This document shows positions 18,091-26,584 of a stretch of 64,000 bases of DNA, in pieces; positions within the stretch are counted from its first letter, which is position 1; each line of letters starts with the position of its first letter. Origin of the DNA: an uncultured Flavobacteriaceae bacterium (GTDB lineage: Bacteria > Bacteroidota > Bacteroidia > Flavobacteriales > Flavobacteriaceae); the NCBI GenBank assembly GCA_947494825.1, contig CANLWN010000003.1, positions 620,001 through 684,000 on the forward strand, given 5' to 3'. Made by a program: the position numbers and the translations under genes. Under the pieces are notes generated by a model. The model had not been told where the DNA came from, made no database searches, and saw nothing but the letters and a program-made list of their open reading frames with translations.

Positions 18091-18978
18091 ATGAATTACA
18101 AAATATTATTTCTGGCCTTCTCATTTTTATTTAACCTGACAATAGTTCAAGCTCAAATAATTGATGTTCATGTTCATAGTTATTCTTCTTTTGATTATTG
18201 GGGAGGATTTCAGCATCCAACAGGCATTCAATCACCTAAAACTGCAGACGAACATTTACAACAGACCATTGCTTTATTAGATAAACATAAAATTGAATTC
18301 GCTGTAGTAAGTGGGACTTCTATGGAAAGCGTTGAAAAATATGTTTCGGCCGATGCAAGGTTTATCCCTGGATATATGGATGATGAGGAATTAATTTCCA
18401 TCGATAAATTTGAGAAATTAATAATAGAAGGTAAAATAGAAGTTTTTGGAGAAATATCAGGAGTTTATTTTGGTCGAACACTTAATGATCCAATCTATGC
18501 TCCTTATTTACAACTTTGTGAGAAATATGAGGTTCCTGTCGCCTATCATACTGGAGGAGGACCTCCTATGACTCCATATAATTGCTGCCCAAAATTTAGA
18601 ATTTCCCTGGGAGATCCGCTTCTTATCGAGGACGTCTTAGTAAAATATCCAAAACTAAAGGTTTACCTAATGCATGGCGGTGAAGTTTTTTTTGAACATG
18701 CAATAAGAATGTTATCACTTTATAGACATCTATATATTGATCTTGGTGTTTTATTATGGGTCGATCCAATAGTTAATGACTATGCTATACGACTGCTTAA
18801 ATTGGCTAAAAATGCAAGAGTATTAGATCGGGTTATGTTTGGTTCAGATCAAATGGTATGGCCGGAAGCCATATCTAAATCCATAGAATTTCTTAACAGC
18901 ATGGATTTCTTAACTGAAGAAGAAAAAAAGATGATCTTATACGAAAATGCAAAAACATTCTTAAACATAGAACGATAA
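18091..18978 (+). CDS. Exported amidohydrolase_2-family metal-dependent hydrolase
   Basis: 295 aa with a signal peptide (MNYKILFLAFSFLFNLTIVQAQ). The TIM-barrel metal sites are visible: IIDVHVHSY (HxH, about 24-30), AYHTGGGPP (His), VYLMHGGEVFF (His), and RVMFGSDQMVWPE (Asp). This matches the amidohydrolase_2 family (decarboxylases/hydrolases on carboxylated rings or lactones). Periplasmic location follows from the signal. It sits between A3 and a type C junction; its last codons abut PHP remnant copy 3. Confidence 0.85.
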   Translation: MNYKILFLAFSFLFNLTIVQAQIIDVHVHSYSSFDYWGGFQHPTGIQSPKTADEHLQQTIALLDKHKIEFAVVSGTSMESVEKYVSADARFIPGYMDDEELISIDKFEKLIIEGKIEVFGEISGVYFGRTLNDPIYAPYLQLCEKYEVPVAYHTGGGPPMTPYNCCPKFRISLGDPLLIEDVLVKYPKLKVYLMHGGEVFFEHAIRMLSLYRHLYIDLGVLLWVDPIVNDYAIRLLKLAKNARVLDRVMFGSDQMVWPEAISKSIEFLNSMDFLTEEEKKMILYENAKTFLNIER

Positions 18979-18980
18979 CT

Positions 18981-19044
18981 ACTCACTCCACTACCACCGG
19001 CTACGTCCAGGCCCGTTCATATTCGCTCTCGTCAAAAACATTTT
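18981..19044 (-). pseudogene. Remnant of the 3' end of the PHP-phosphoesterase gene (copy 3)
   Basis: Minus-strand reading gives NVFDESEYERAWT-like codons matching the tail of the gene at 59724. It is followed by the same GGCACTGACATGATGCC and type C element as copy 2, so copies 2 and 3 are one duplicated block of about 170 bp. Confidence 0.6.
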
Positions 19045-19082
19045 GGTGGGTTTGTGGTCGGCACTGACATGATGCCTTAAAT

Positions 19083-19163
19083 CACTGGTTTTCCCCCAAA
19101 AAGTAGTATTTTCATGGGGTAGAGCATGGGTATATGGGGTTTTCCAGATATCAAGTAGTTGTG
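19083..19163 (+). repeat. Type C junction element
   Basis: CACTGGTTTTCCCCC, AAAAAGTAGTATTTTCATGG, hairpin region GGGTATATGG..CCAGATATC and terminal AGTAGTTGTGC. Closely matches 15531-15611. Confidence 0.6.
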
Positions 19164-19186
19164 CATAATTTCAAAATAATCTAAAT

Positions 19187-19630
19187 GTGAAAAAAAATTG
19201 GGTATGGGCTATTATAGCGACCATAATATTTAGTTGCTGCTATCTTCTAACAGTTGGAATTAAAACATCAGGATTTTCTGATTCAACTCGAATAATAATA
19301 TTTGACAATCAATTAAATGTTCCTAACTGGTATTTCTTCTTCGCTTACTTACCTTTTGTTTTCTTTCTAGTATTCTTGATAAAAGTCATTTTGGATAGAC
19401 TTAAAAACAGGAATGGTAATAAGATTTTAATCTTTTTCAACTCTTTCTTGATTCTTTATGTGACCTACCTTACGCTTAAAATCAACTGGATAAACGAAAA
19501 AAGTCAATTGGACGAAAATACCCTTAAGTTCTGGAAGGACATTCTACATATTTCATTGCCCATACAGATATTTTTGATTTCAGTTTTGGTCATTGTGAGT
19601 TGGAAGGGGGAAAAACGCAGTAGGACTTAA
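19187..19630 (+). CDS. Small membrane protein, four predicted helices
   Basis: 147 aa from a GTG start (no ATG in a suitable place; the GTG is 24 nt after the type C element). Hydrophobic helices at about 7-25, 49-68, 78-97 and 121-141. No family recognised. The next gene begins 7 nt after its stop, so the two form a two-gene cassette. Confidence 0.65.
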   Translation: MKKNWVWAIIATIIFSCCYLLTVGIKTSGFSDSTRIIIFDNQLNVPNWYFFFAYLPFVFFLVFLIKVILDRLKNRNGNKILIFFNSFLILYVTYLTLKINWINEKSQLDENTLKFWKDILHISLPIQIFLISVLVIVSWKGEKRSRT

Positions 19631-19637
19631 ATAAACC

Positions 19638-20237
19638 ATGAACTTCGATTTACAGGATAAATTAAACGAATACGTTAAGCAAGATGATTTGGATTCCGCC
19701 ATACAAATTGCGGAAACGGAGTTGAGTACTATTCCTCAGACGGATTTCCATCAACTAATTGGCATGAATCTGCTACATATGGAGTCGGAATTAAACAGTT
19801 TTATTTCTAAATTTTATTCCACCGTAAAACGGAAATACACGTTTAACTTTTCTAAAAAGCTAGAGGCTTTCTATTGTGAGATGAACGGATTTACCATAAA
19901 CTATGACCGATGGTTTATCGATTTGTTTTCGTACAGTGAAATTGGTTTGGACGATTACGAATGGTTAGCGGATTTTGAGTATCATACGGGAAAAAGCCTA
20001 ACGCTTCACGGATTTGAAAATTTACAGAAAGTTTATGAGGACGTCCATACCAAAGAGAAATACAAAATACCTGAAGTTAAGCAAGCCTATGAAGTGGCAG
20101 AATTATTAATAATTTTACGCTTGCAGGAATTATTTAGGGCAACCTATAAAAGCGCCAAAACCGAAGACCTAAAGTGGAGCAATTACCCTATCTTGGTAAC
20201 AGCACACGATTACGAGATGATTTATCGTATAAACTGA
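19638..20237 (+). CDS. Conserved-looking cytoplasmic protein of unknown function
   Basis: 199 aa, no signal peptide or membrane helix, mainly helical with many aromatic residues (FYCEMNGFTINYDRWFIDLFSYSE, DDYEWLADFEYHTGKSLTLHGFENLQ). I recognise no domain. It follows the membrane protein by 7 nt in the same junction-bounded unit. The small-cargo and immunity-gene context suggests, but does not show, an immunity-type role. Confidence 0.6.
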   Translation: MNFDLQDKLNEYVKQDDLDSAIQIAETELSTIPQTDFHQLIGMNLLHMESELNSFISKFYSTVKRKYTFNFSKKLEAFYCEMNGFTINYDRWFIDLFSYSEIGLDDYEWLADFEYHTGKSLTLHGFENLQKVYEDVHTKEKYKIPEVKQAYEVAELLIILRLQELFRATYKSAKTEDLKWSNYPILVTAHDYEMIYRIN

Positions 20238-20250
20238 GTGAAAATTCCGT

Positions 20251-20277
20251 AGGCAGGAATCATACATTACCGAGCCC
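20251..20277 (+). repeat. Degenerate attC-like R' half
   Basis: AGGCAGGAATCATACATTACCGAGCC resembles the right half of site A18 (GGCAGGAATCATAGCCTGGACC) but the CCGTT core is lost. Confidence 0.35.
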
Positions 20278-20293
20278 TTTATATAAGCTTAAA

Positions 20294-20674
20294 ATGACAA
20301 AGGCCAAACAAAATATCGAACCTCCATTTAATCAAGAATTTTGTACGCAATTGGAATACGAGATTTGTCATAATTTGGAAAAATCGGATGACCCGAAATT
20401 AAAAGGGTTTTGGTGCGATGGGGTTTCGTGGTTTCCGGCCGACAACCAACTGACAAAAAAACACGTGAATGACAAGCGGAAAATAGAGACTAAGGCATGG
20501 CTAGGGAAAACAGGACAAACCGAATATAAAGCGACTGTTCATTTCGGCAAAAAAGCGTTGAGTAGATATGCAAAAGGATTGGCTTTGACCGAATGCATTC
20601 CAAGCTTGGAATCCAAAGTTGAATGGATTGAAATTGATATTGAAAATAGCACCGTGGAAATAAGATTGAATTAA
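20294..20674 (+). CDS. Unknown cassette protein, paralogue of 29172-29552
   Basis: 126 aa from ATG 20294. The frame is open further upstream through junction DNA, but the paralogue at 29172 begins at the equivalent ATG after an equivalent AAGCT-AAAATGACAA sequence, which decides the start. Conserved features: EFCTQLEYEICHNLEKSDDP, KGFWCDGVSWFP and a C-terminal EWIEIDIENSTVEIRL strand. No domain recognised. The gene plus about 20 nt of 3' flank is the duplicated unit. Confidence 0.7.
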   Translation: MTKAKQNIEPPFNQEFCTQLEYEICHNLEKSDDPKLKGFWCDGVSWFPADNQLTKKHVNDKRKIETKAWLGKTGQTEYKATVHFGKKALSRYAKGLALTECIPSLESKVEWIEIDIENSTVEIRLN

Positions 20675-20705
20675 AAGAAATAAAAGATAGATGTAATAAA
20701 GATTT

Positions 20706-20724
20706 AAAAGTTCAATAAAACAAT
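20706..20724 (+). repeat. Type B junction box
   Basis: AAAAGTTCAATAAAACAATG, a variant of the AAAGTTCAAATAAACGATG consensus, between two genes. Confidence 0.55.
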
Positions 20725-20746
20725 GTGATAACGTAAATATTAAAAA

Positions 20747-21409
20747 ATGGGAGTAGGAAGAAGGCAATTCCTTAAGTTATCTGGATTGGCTCTTGCAGGA
20801 CTTTCTATAGATCCTTTACAAGCAGTAGTTACTAACAATGACTATTATGTAAATAAAAAATTAGGCATAATTTTGAGAAAACCAAGTGCTTGGATGTTTG
20901 TTAAGGTAAAAGATTTTGGGAAGTTGAGGGACAAACAGGTTTTGGGAAATGGATGGGACGAAAAGAGTGAAGAGGCTTGGGAGATACTTGGTGAACAGAT
21001 TTGTGTAATAACCAAGTATGATCCGGACAATCCAATGTATAAAGGTATCTTATCGCCAACTATTACTTTGGATATTGAGCCCGAATCTGAATTAGGCGAT
21101 ATTCAATTGGAAGACTATGGAAAATTCTTAAATCGTCAAAGTGAATTGGGATTGTCATTCCTAAAAGATGCGCGGGTTATAAAAAGTTATGACCCTTATT
21201 TACTAAACGGGAACAGATTTTACGAGCATGACTATGAGTACCTTCTTGAACATACGGAATTATCTAAACCGCTTGAAATGCAAGCAAAAGTGATTCTCAC
21301 TAGACATAGTGGGCTTTTCTATGAGTTCCATTTTCATCAGTCGCTTGAAGCAGGACAGCCAGCAGAATTTGAATTCAATCAGTTCAAAAAAGACATTAAG
21401 TTGATTTGA
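20747..21409 (+). CDS. Tat-exported protein of unknown function
   Basis: 220 aa. The N-terminus MGVGRRQFLKLSGLALAGLS is a clear twin-arginine signal (RRQFLK then hydrophobic stretch), so the protein is exported folded. The mature part has no recognised domain; it is beta-rich with a long acidic centre (LDIEPESELGDIQLEDYGK) and a C-terminal LTRHSGLFYEFHFHQS segment. Flanked on both sides by type B boxes, so it is a B-type sub-cassette. Confidence 0.75.
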   Translation: MGVGRRQFLKLSGLALAGLSIDPLQAVVTNNDYYVNKKLGIILRKPSAWMFVKVKDFGKLRDKQVLGNGWDEKSEEAWEILGEQICVITKYDPDNPMYKGILSPTITLDIEPESELGDIQLEDYGKFLNRQSELGLSFLKDARVIKSYDPYLLNGNRFYEHDYEYLLEHTELSKPLEMQAKVILTRHSGLFYEFHFHQSLEAGQPAEFEFNQFKKDIKLI

Positions 21410-21413
21410 ATAA

Positions 21414-21432
21414 AAAGTTCAAATAAACGATG
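21414..21432 (+). repeat. Type B junction box
   Basis: AAAGTTCAAATAAACGATG, the consensus form; its last three bases are the start codon of the next gene. Confidence 0.65.
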
Positions 21433-21834
21433 AAGAAAAATGAGGCTGCCACGCAATACGGACTAATATTTCTACTAGTCTTTACTTCATTATACGTTTA
21501 TCATTTTTTTGATATAAAGGGATTCCATATTGTTTTATTTATGTTAGCAGTATTGAATTTACCTTCACTAATTACAATTATTATTTTGTATTATTTGGAT
21601 GCTAAAAAGAATCTGGAAATTCCCAAATGGGTTTTCGTTCTTTCGGCAATAGTATTGTTCGTCCCAACCTTTATTGTGTATAAATCCACAACCGAAGATC
21701 CGCGCAACCTTTTTCCTATTTTTGAAGAACCCTATTATATGATTTTTCTTTTATGTGTAATAGCACATTCAATTGCTTTGATTTGTATTTTACTGATCGA
21801 AAAATTGAGAAATAAATTCTATAACAAAAGATAA
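21430..21834 (+). CDS. Small membrane protein, four predicted helices
   Basis: 134 aa, start codon lies in the type B box. Hydrophobic helices at about 12-27, 34-57, 67-86 and 103-124, with little else. No family recognised. B-type sub-cassette. Confidence 0.65.
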   Translation: MKKNEAATQYGLIFLLVFTSLYVYHFFDIKGFHIVLFMLAVLNLPSLITIIILYYLDAKKNLEIPKWVFVLSAIVLFVPTFIVYKSTTEDPRNLFPIFEEPYYMIFLLCVIAHSIALICILLIEKLRNKFYNKR

Positions 21835-21852
21835 CCTTAACCAAATATTGAC

Positions 21853-21870
21853 AAAGTTCAAATAAAGGAC
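21853..21870 (+). repeat. Type B junction box
   Basis: AAAGTTCAAATAAAGGAC between the membrane protein gene and the DUF4265-like fragment. Confidence 0.6.
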
Positions 21871-21890
21871 TTAAAAAACATTTAAATTAA

Positions 21891-22127
21891 ATGAGTGAGG
21901 AAGGTTTTGAGAAAATTCATATTGATTTGCCAAATCACTGGGCTACCGGAGGTGAATCCATGTGGGCAGAACCTCTTGGAAATAACTTGTACAAAATTGA
22001 AAACATCCCATTTTACGCCTATGGATTAAACTACCAAGATGTTGTACGGGCAACTCCCGAATCGGAAGATCAAGTACCTGAAGTTAGGGAATTAATAAAA
22101 ACGAATGGCACAGGACATTTCGTGTGA
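21891..22127 (+). CDS. Truncated DUF4265-like protein
   Basis: 78 aa. The segment ESMWAEPLGNNLYKIENIPF then YAYGLNYQDVVRATPE matches what I know of the N-terminal half of DUF4265 proteins. The usual family length is roughly twice this. Its stop falls at the edge of a type C element (22136), so the 3' half was probably lost when a junction was exchanged. Function of the family is unknown; activity of the stub is doubtful. Confidence 0.55.
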   Translation: MSEEGFEKIHIDLPNHWATGGESMWAEPLGNNLYKIENIPFYAYGLNYQDVVRATPESEDQVPEVRELIKTNGTGHFV

Positions 22128-22135
22128 TTTTCCCA

Positions 22136-22185
22136 AAAGAAACTGATAAGGTTATATGGAATCCTCCTTATATCCAATAGTTACC
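22136..22185 (+). repeat. Type C junction element
   Basis: GATAAGG then TTATATGGAA paired with TCCTTATAT, CC, then AATAGTTACC. Lacks the AAAAAGTAGTATTTTC part of the longer copies. Confidence 0.5.
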
Positions 22186-22209
22186 TATAATTAAAAGAAA
22201 CATCCATCT

Positions 22210-23097
22210 ATGAAAAAAAGAAAATATCTGATTTTACTATTTTTTACATCAATATTTACATATTCCCAAATTGAAATAAGTGATTCTGATTTGAACAAAT
22301 TAATTGAAATCGGAGAATATTATTCTAAAAATGTAATGTTAATTGAAAAATCTGCTATCGAAGATTTAGAGAAGTTAAGATCTGAAAAGTTAAATAATAT
22401 TATAAATGTACTTCAAACTCAATCAAAACGGAGTCTTGAGGTTTTAGATAAAAAATATTTGAACAGACCAAATTATGATGATTTAGTAATGTGGTATGTA
22501 ATTCGGGAAATACATTACAATTTAACTGATAAGGACAACGAACCTAGAGCAAGCATTGATGTTGCTAAAGATTTTTTAAGTAAAGAGATTGATGAAAGGT
22601 GGCTTTTGGACAATTACTATCATAGACTATATGGAGCAGTTGCTATGATTTTTAATACAACTGACCTGAGCGAGTATAACATAGAACTCGATAGTTATGG
22701 ATTAAAATCTAATACCGAAAAAGCAATTGTATTTCTAAACTTAATGGACGCTCTCGGTACTAGGTTTAGAGTACTTCAAATGATGAAGAATAATAAAAAG
22801 TTAATTGAATTTTCATCAAGAATGCCAAAATTTAATAGTAAAGAATACTTTTATTATACAGATTTCCAATATGAAGATTTTGAATGGATTGGACACAAGA
22901 AAATTGAAATGTTTAATGAAAGACACATTGGACTTCTTTATGAAATCATTTTAGCGCATATGAATGCGGAATCAGATATTAATGGTAAAAAAGAGACGGT
23001 AAAAATATATCAAAATTCTATCATGACTAAGCCAGAGTATTTTAAATACTCAAGTCTCGAATCAGATTTAAAAAAGTTATATAAAAAAAGTAAATAA
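22210..23097 (+). CDS. Exported protein of unknown function
   Basis: 295 aa with a signal peptide (MKKRKYLILLFFTSIFTYSQ). The mature protein is almost entirely helical and charged, with no motif that I recognise. It stands between a type C element and site A4. Strongly AT-rich. A periplasmic location is the only firm inference. Confidence 0.6.
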   Translation: MKKRKYLILLFFTSIFTYSQIEISDSDLNKLIEIGEYYSKNVMLIEKSAIEDLEKLRSEKLNNIINVLQTQSKRSLEVLDKKYLNRPNYDDLVMWYVIREIHYNLTDKDNEPRASIDVAKDFLSKEIDERWLLDNYYHRLYGAVAMIFNTTDLSEYNIELDSYGLKSNTEKAIVFLNLMDALGTRFRVLQMMKNNKKLIEFSSRMPKFNSKEYFYYTDFQYEDFEWIGHKKIEMFNERHIGLLYEIILAHMNAESDINGKKETVKIYQNSIMTKPEYFKYSSLESDLKKLYKKSK

Positions 23098-23102
23098 CTA
23101 TA

Positions 23103-23233
23103 GGCAACAATGGCTATAAGTAATTGCTCGGTTTCTGCCTACTCGGAAAATCCTACGGATTTTCCTCTGGTTCGTTCCATTTTTGTTAAGTTAGTTGCTT
23201 AATCACGCGACTACTCATAGCCAAACCGTTACC
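23103..23233 (+). repeat. attC-like site A4
   Basis: R'' GGCAACA (23103-23109), GGCTATAAGTAATTGC pairing (14 of 16) with the region ending CTCATAGCC, central hairpin GGAAAATCC/GGATTTTCC (23145-23165), R' CCGTTACC (23226-23233). Confidence 0.75.
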
Positions 23234-23248
23234 AACAATGCCAAACCA

Positions 23249-23878
23249 ATGACAAAACAAATAATAGTTATCATGACTTTATCTTCAATTCTATCTTTTT
23301 TAGGTTGTAAAAGCAAACCTGAAAAAACTACGGAGGAAATTGAAATGGATAAGGCATTCGAAGAATGGAACAATAGGCCAATATATAAAGTTCTAACTAC
23401 CGAAATTCTGGACAAGATTTCCGACGATATGTTAGAACAGACAGTTTTTGACAACATATATGAAATTATCGGAGATGATTATAAAAATGAATTGAAAAAT
23501 ATCCAAGGCTTGTCACCAGGACAGCAAGCATTTTGGTCAACTTGGGTGTTAGAAGGAGAAGTTAATAATGGCGGATTTAATCAATTCTATTTTAATTCAA
23601 GCGGACAATATTCAAAAATGGCAGAAGTTGGATTCAAAACAATTGGAGCGGAAAAATTTGCGGATTTAACCATCAGAGCAAACAATATCTATAACGAAAA
23701 CAAAGAACGACTAGAGGAATTTGACGATGGTACCATGGAAAGTTTTAGTGAATCGTACAAAGACAATCCGCTAAACGAATTGGATACAGAGTTTTATGCC
23801 CTTGGAGAAACAGAAAGTATTAGTGGTTTGAGAATTAAATATATTCGCGACCATGTTAGCGAATTTACAACGGATTAA
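23249..23878 (+). CDS. DUF4375 (DMP19 C-terminal-like) lipoprotein
   Basis: 209 aa from ATG 23249. The frame is open upstream through site A4, but this start gives a clean lipoprotein signal (LSFLGC, Cys20) and sits 15 nt after the R' box. The mature part carries the DUF4375 signature WVLEGEVNNGGFNQFYFNSS at about 105-125 with a preceding LSPGQQAFWSTW. Relatives include the DNA-mimic DMP19, but function outside Neisseria is unknown. Its signal peptide is nearly the same as that of the unrelated lipoprotein at 48794, suggesting an exchange between cassettes. Confidence 0.7.
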   Translation: MTKQIIVIMTLSSILSFLGCKSKPEKTTEEIEMDKAFEEWNNRPIYKVLTTEILDKISDDMLEQTVFDNIYEIIGDDYKNELKNIQGLSPGQQAFWSTWVLEGEVNNGGFNQFYFNSSGQYSKMAEVGFKTIGAEKFADLTIRANNIYNENKERLEEFDDGTMESFSESYKDNPLNELDTEFYALGETESISGLRIKYIRDHVSEFTTD

Positions 23879-23887
23879 AAACACTAT

Positions 23888-24143
23888 GGCTAACAATGCC
23901 TATAGCAAATAGGGCGAAAAGTGCTTAATTTAAAGGCTTGGTTGGGTTTTCCAAGTCCGCCAAATCTTTGGATTTGGTTTTTAAGAATGATAAGTTAAAA
24001 ACAAAATATAAAAATTCGACTCTGTGTTAACCTGCCTGCCGGTTTACCTGCCTGCGGCAGGCAGGCCCGCCTTTGGAGGGCAGGCAGGTCCGAAAAGTCA
24101 GTATCTTTTTTATACGTGACATTTCATACACAAGACCGTTGTG
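23888..24143 (+). repeat. attC-like site A5, long, with embedded repeats
   Basis: R'' GGCTAACA (23888-23895), R' CCGTTGTG (24136-24143). The interior contains a 115-bp block (23951-24065) repeated with two mismatches at 34717-34831 and a GC-rich palindrome (CCTGCCTGCC...GGCAGGCAGG). Confidence 0.65.
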
Positions 24144-24167
24144 CCTCATTAGAAAAAAGACAAACAT

Positions 24168-24962
24168 TTGACTGAACAGATTGAAATAGACTTAAAGCGA
24201 CTTGAAATAGAAAAGGATATAAAAATCCTATATGCTGTTGAATCAGGAAGTCGAGCTTGGGGATTTGCTTCAACCGACAGTGATTGGGACGTAAGATTCA
24301 TTTACGTTCATAGACCTGAATGGTATTTGTCAATTGATGACAATCGTGACAATATGGAAGTCATGTTACCAAACGACTTAGATTTTGCAGGTTGGGAACT
24401 CCGAAAAACATTGAAGCTTTTTCGAAAATCTAATCCACCTCTTCTTGAGTGGTTAAGAAGCCCATTGATTTACTTAGAGCAATTCTCAACTGCTAAACAA
24501 ATGAGAAAGTTGACTAATGACTATTTTAATCCAAGATCTTGTACTTATCATTATTTGCATATGGCAGAAGGAAATTACCGTAACTATCTGCAAACAGAAA
24601 TGGTCCGTGTGAAAAAGTACTTCTATGTGCTTCGACCAATTCTTGCATGTCAATGGATTGAATCAACTGGAGAGATGGCTCCAATGGAATTTCAAAAATT
24701 AGTAGATGCACACATTGACAATCAAGAATTAAGAAGAGAAATTGACAAATTACTGGAACGTAAAAAAAAGGGAGAAGAGCTTGACAAAGAACCTCGAATT
24801 CAAATAATAAATGACTACGTTGAATCTCAAATTGAGCACTTTAACCAAGTCGTTAAAAACTATGATAAGGAGTCTAAACCCGAAACAAAGAAGCTCGACA
24901 ATCTTTTCAGACAAACATTAAATGAAGTTTGGAAAACTGAAATAAAAAGCACGAAGGCATAA
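24168..24962 (+). CDS. Nucleotidyltransferase (YcgL/Pol-beta superfamily)
   Basis: 264 aa from a TTG start, 24 nt after R' of A5; no ATG is available before the core motif. YAVESGSRAWGFASTDSDWD then VRFIYV (about 21-45) holds the G-S-R/DSDWD metal-binding pattern of the PF10127-type minimal nucleotidyltransferases. The all-helical rest includes the conserved YHYLHMAEGNYRNYL and a C-terminal coiled segment. Such enzymes transfer NMP to RNA or protein targets and are often phage- or defence-linked; target unknown here. Its TAA overlaps the next R'' box. Confidence 0.85.
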   Translation: MTEQIEIDLKRLEIEKDIKILYAVESGSRAWGFASTDSDWDVRFIYVHRPEWYLSIDDNRDNMEVMLPNDLDFAGWELRKTLKLFRKSNPPLLEWLRSPLIYLEQFSTAKQMRKLTNDYFNPRSCTYHYLHMAEGNYRNYLQTEMVRVKKYFYVLRPILACQWIESTGEMAPMEFQKLVDAHIDNQELRREIDKLLERKKKGEELDKEPRIQIINDYVESQIEHFNQVVKNYDKESKPETKKLDNLFRQTLNEVWKTEIKSTKA

Positions 24963-25009
24963 CATAGTGCACACCCTTCGGGATACGTACCATATACAAG
25001 ACCGTTACC
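24957..25009 (+). repeat. attC-like site A6
   Basis: R'' GCATAACA (24957-24964) overlapping the stop of the nucleotidyltransferase gene, small stem CACCC-TTCG-GGAT, R' CCGTTACC (25002-25009). Confidence 0.55.
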
Positions 25010-25027
25010 AAAGTTCAAATAATGGAT
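25010..25027 (+). repeat. Type B junction box directly abutting A6
   Basis: AAAGTTCAAATAATGGAT begins at the base after the A6 R' box. Confidence 0.6.
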
Positions 25028-25045
25028 ACTTAAACCTAATTAGGA

Positions 25046-25294
25046 TTGAGAAAAACTGTAAATCTTACTAAACCAAAAAACGGAATTGTTCGATTGATGA
25101 TATACAATGGTGAATTTGGAACATATCTATTCGGATTTGAAAAATTAGAGGATTGTGATGCGGAATGGGACGAGTGGTATGAATCGGAAAAGGATGCTAT
25201 CAAAAGTTGTGAATTGGAATATGGTATTGAGTCCGGTACGTGGACTGAAATACCTAATCCGGAAGTAAATTGTCAACACGATAGAATAAATTAA
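25046..25294 (+). CDS. Small acidic conserved-looking protein
   Basis: 82 aa from TTG 25046 (no nearby ATG before the conserved part). Acidic and Trp-rich: GEFGTYLFGFEKLEDCDAEW then DEWYESEKDAIKSCELEYGI. This compact pattern with regular D-x-W-Y spacing resembles small immunity-type or regulatory proteins, but I recognise no named family. Between a type B box directly behind site A6 and another B-like box. Confidence 0.55.
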   Translation: MRKTVNLTKPKNGIVRLMIYNGEFGTYLFGFEKLEDCDAEWDEWYESEKDAIKSCELEYGIESGTWTEIPNPEVNCQHDRIN

Positions 25295-25309
25295 TAGTCC
25301 AATAAACCA

Positions 25310-25328
25310 AAAGCTCATATAAACGATG
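25310..25328 (+). repeat. Type B junction box (variant)
   Basis: AAAGCTCATATAAACGATG; the last three bases are the start codon of the next gene. Confidence 0.5.
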
Positions 25329-25718
25329 AAAAAGACTGTTTTTAAAAACCAAACATTTCAAGTTATAATAATATTTACACTTGGAATTTTAATATGTTGG
25401 AATTTGTACACGTTTTTGATTTCTTTAAGTTTAATTGGACTCATTCCCACAATTATTCAGATAGTGGTTCTTACCCTTGTTCTACTAAAACATAGGAATG
25501 CAAAAATGGGAATTAACGTTTGGGCCGTGCTACTAATGTTGGGAGGCGGGCTTGTAATAGTCGGTAAAATCATAAAATTATTAATCGGTGATGATATTTC
25601 CAATGGAATAGGAAAATTACTCTTGAACATCGTATTTTTTTCAGCTGGACTTGCCATCTATCGTTTTAATCAAAAAACTGTGGAAGTAAAACGAATCGAC
25701 GAAGAAAAGGCGGCATAA
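25326..25718 (+). CDS. Small membrane protein
   Basis: 130 aa with four hydrophobic stretches (about 11-29, 31-52, 60-80, 92-112) and a short charged C-terminal tail. Start codon inside the B-like box. No family recognised. B-type sub-cassette. Confidence 0.65.
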   Translation: MKKTVFKNQTFQVIIIFTLGILICWNLYTFLISLSLIGLIPTIIQIVVLTLVLLKHRNAKMGINVWAVLLMLGGGLVIVGKIIKLLIGDDISNGIGKLLLNIVFFSAGLAIYRFNQKTVEVKRIDEEKAA

Positions 25719-25765
25719 AACAAGTTACAACAGAGTTTCCTCTAAAAGGCACTAGATAAACTAAA

Positions 25766-25784
25766 AAAGTTCAAATAAACTATG
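25766..25784 (+). repeat. Type B junction box; left end of a duplicated unit
   Basis: AAAGTTCAAATAAACTATG. The duplication shared with 52712 onward begins here. Confidence 0.65.
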
Positions 25785-26417
25785 AAATATAGTATACCCA
25801 TTCTTTTCTTAATAATTTTCTCATGTAAACCAGACTCCAAACCTGGGTTAAACACCGTTTCCGAAAAGACCAGCACATATGCTATGTACGGATTTTTAAT
25901 AGAGGAATTTTCTTATTCTCAAGGGATATTACAAGAACAAATAATCCAATCGTTGGGAGACGGAATACTTAATGAAATTCCATCGGTTAAGGCTTATGAT
26001 AGTTTAACCAAAATATATTTGAAATTTTTGAACCAAACAGAATCCGAATTGATGAACGCTTTGAATAGCGAAAGTGAATTGAACTATTCTGGGGGACTAT
26101 CAAAAAAAGAATATGTAAACAACTACTTTTTTTCCAATAAAGACTACAGCCAAAAAGCAATTGAATTCATCTCTAAAACGGATCGCTATAGAAATGAAAT
26201 AAAAAAATTAGGGCTTAACGATAACTTGAGAAGAAAAATTGACAGAACACTAAATACCGGGATGATTACCAATAGAAAGGGGGAAAAAATCAAGCACATG
26301 GATTACTTTTTTAAAGACATGCCCTTAATAAGCGTTCTGGCCTACTTAGAGCATAAAGAAAAATGTGTGTTGGAATTTGAAAATGAATATTTAAAAAGTA
26401 TCGAACCAAACGATTAA
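25782..26417 (+). CDS. Lipoprotein, near-identical to 52728-53363
   Basis: 211 aa. Signal ends IIFSC (Cys15). The mature part is helical (EFSYSQGILQEQIIQSLGDG..YDSLTKIYLKFLNQTESELM) and has a gliding-motility-GldM-like N-terminal flavour only in a vague sense; I assign no family. The second copy differs at 2 residues (I/K and M/R) and about eight bases. The copied unit runs from the upstream type B box to the L'' part of attC-like sites A7 and A30. Confidence 0.7.
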   Translation: MKYSIPILFLIIFSCKPDSKPGLNTVSEKTSTYAMYGFLIEEFSYSQGILQEQIIQSLGDGILNEIPSVKAYDSLTKIYLKFLNQTESELMNALNSESELNYSGGLSKKEYVNNYFFSNKDYSQKAIEFISKTDRYRNEIKKLGLNDNLRRKIDRTLNTGMITNRKGEKIKHMDYFFKDMPLISVLAYLEHKEKCVLEFENEYLKSIEPND

Positions 26418-26426
26418 AAACCTACT

Positions 26427-26558
26427 GCCAACAAAGGCTATAGTTGATTGCGGCGGAATTTCCTCAACGGAAATTCCTGCGTGTTTACAATGTTTGGTTT
26501 ACGGCGGAATAATTCTGTCGAATCATTCCGCAACGAAACCATAGCCTAAACCGTTGTA
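26427..26558 (+). repeat. attC-like site A7
   Basis: R'' GCCAACA (26427-26433), GGCTATAG, central hairpin GGAATTTCC/GGAAATTCC (26455-26477) plus a second GGCGGAAT...ATTCCGC stem, ATAGCC, R' CCGTTGTA (26551-26558). Confidence 0.75.
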
Positions 26559-26584
26559 TGCCATATGAGAAAAAAACGAACTTA

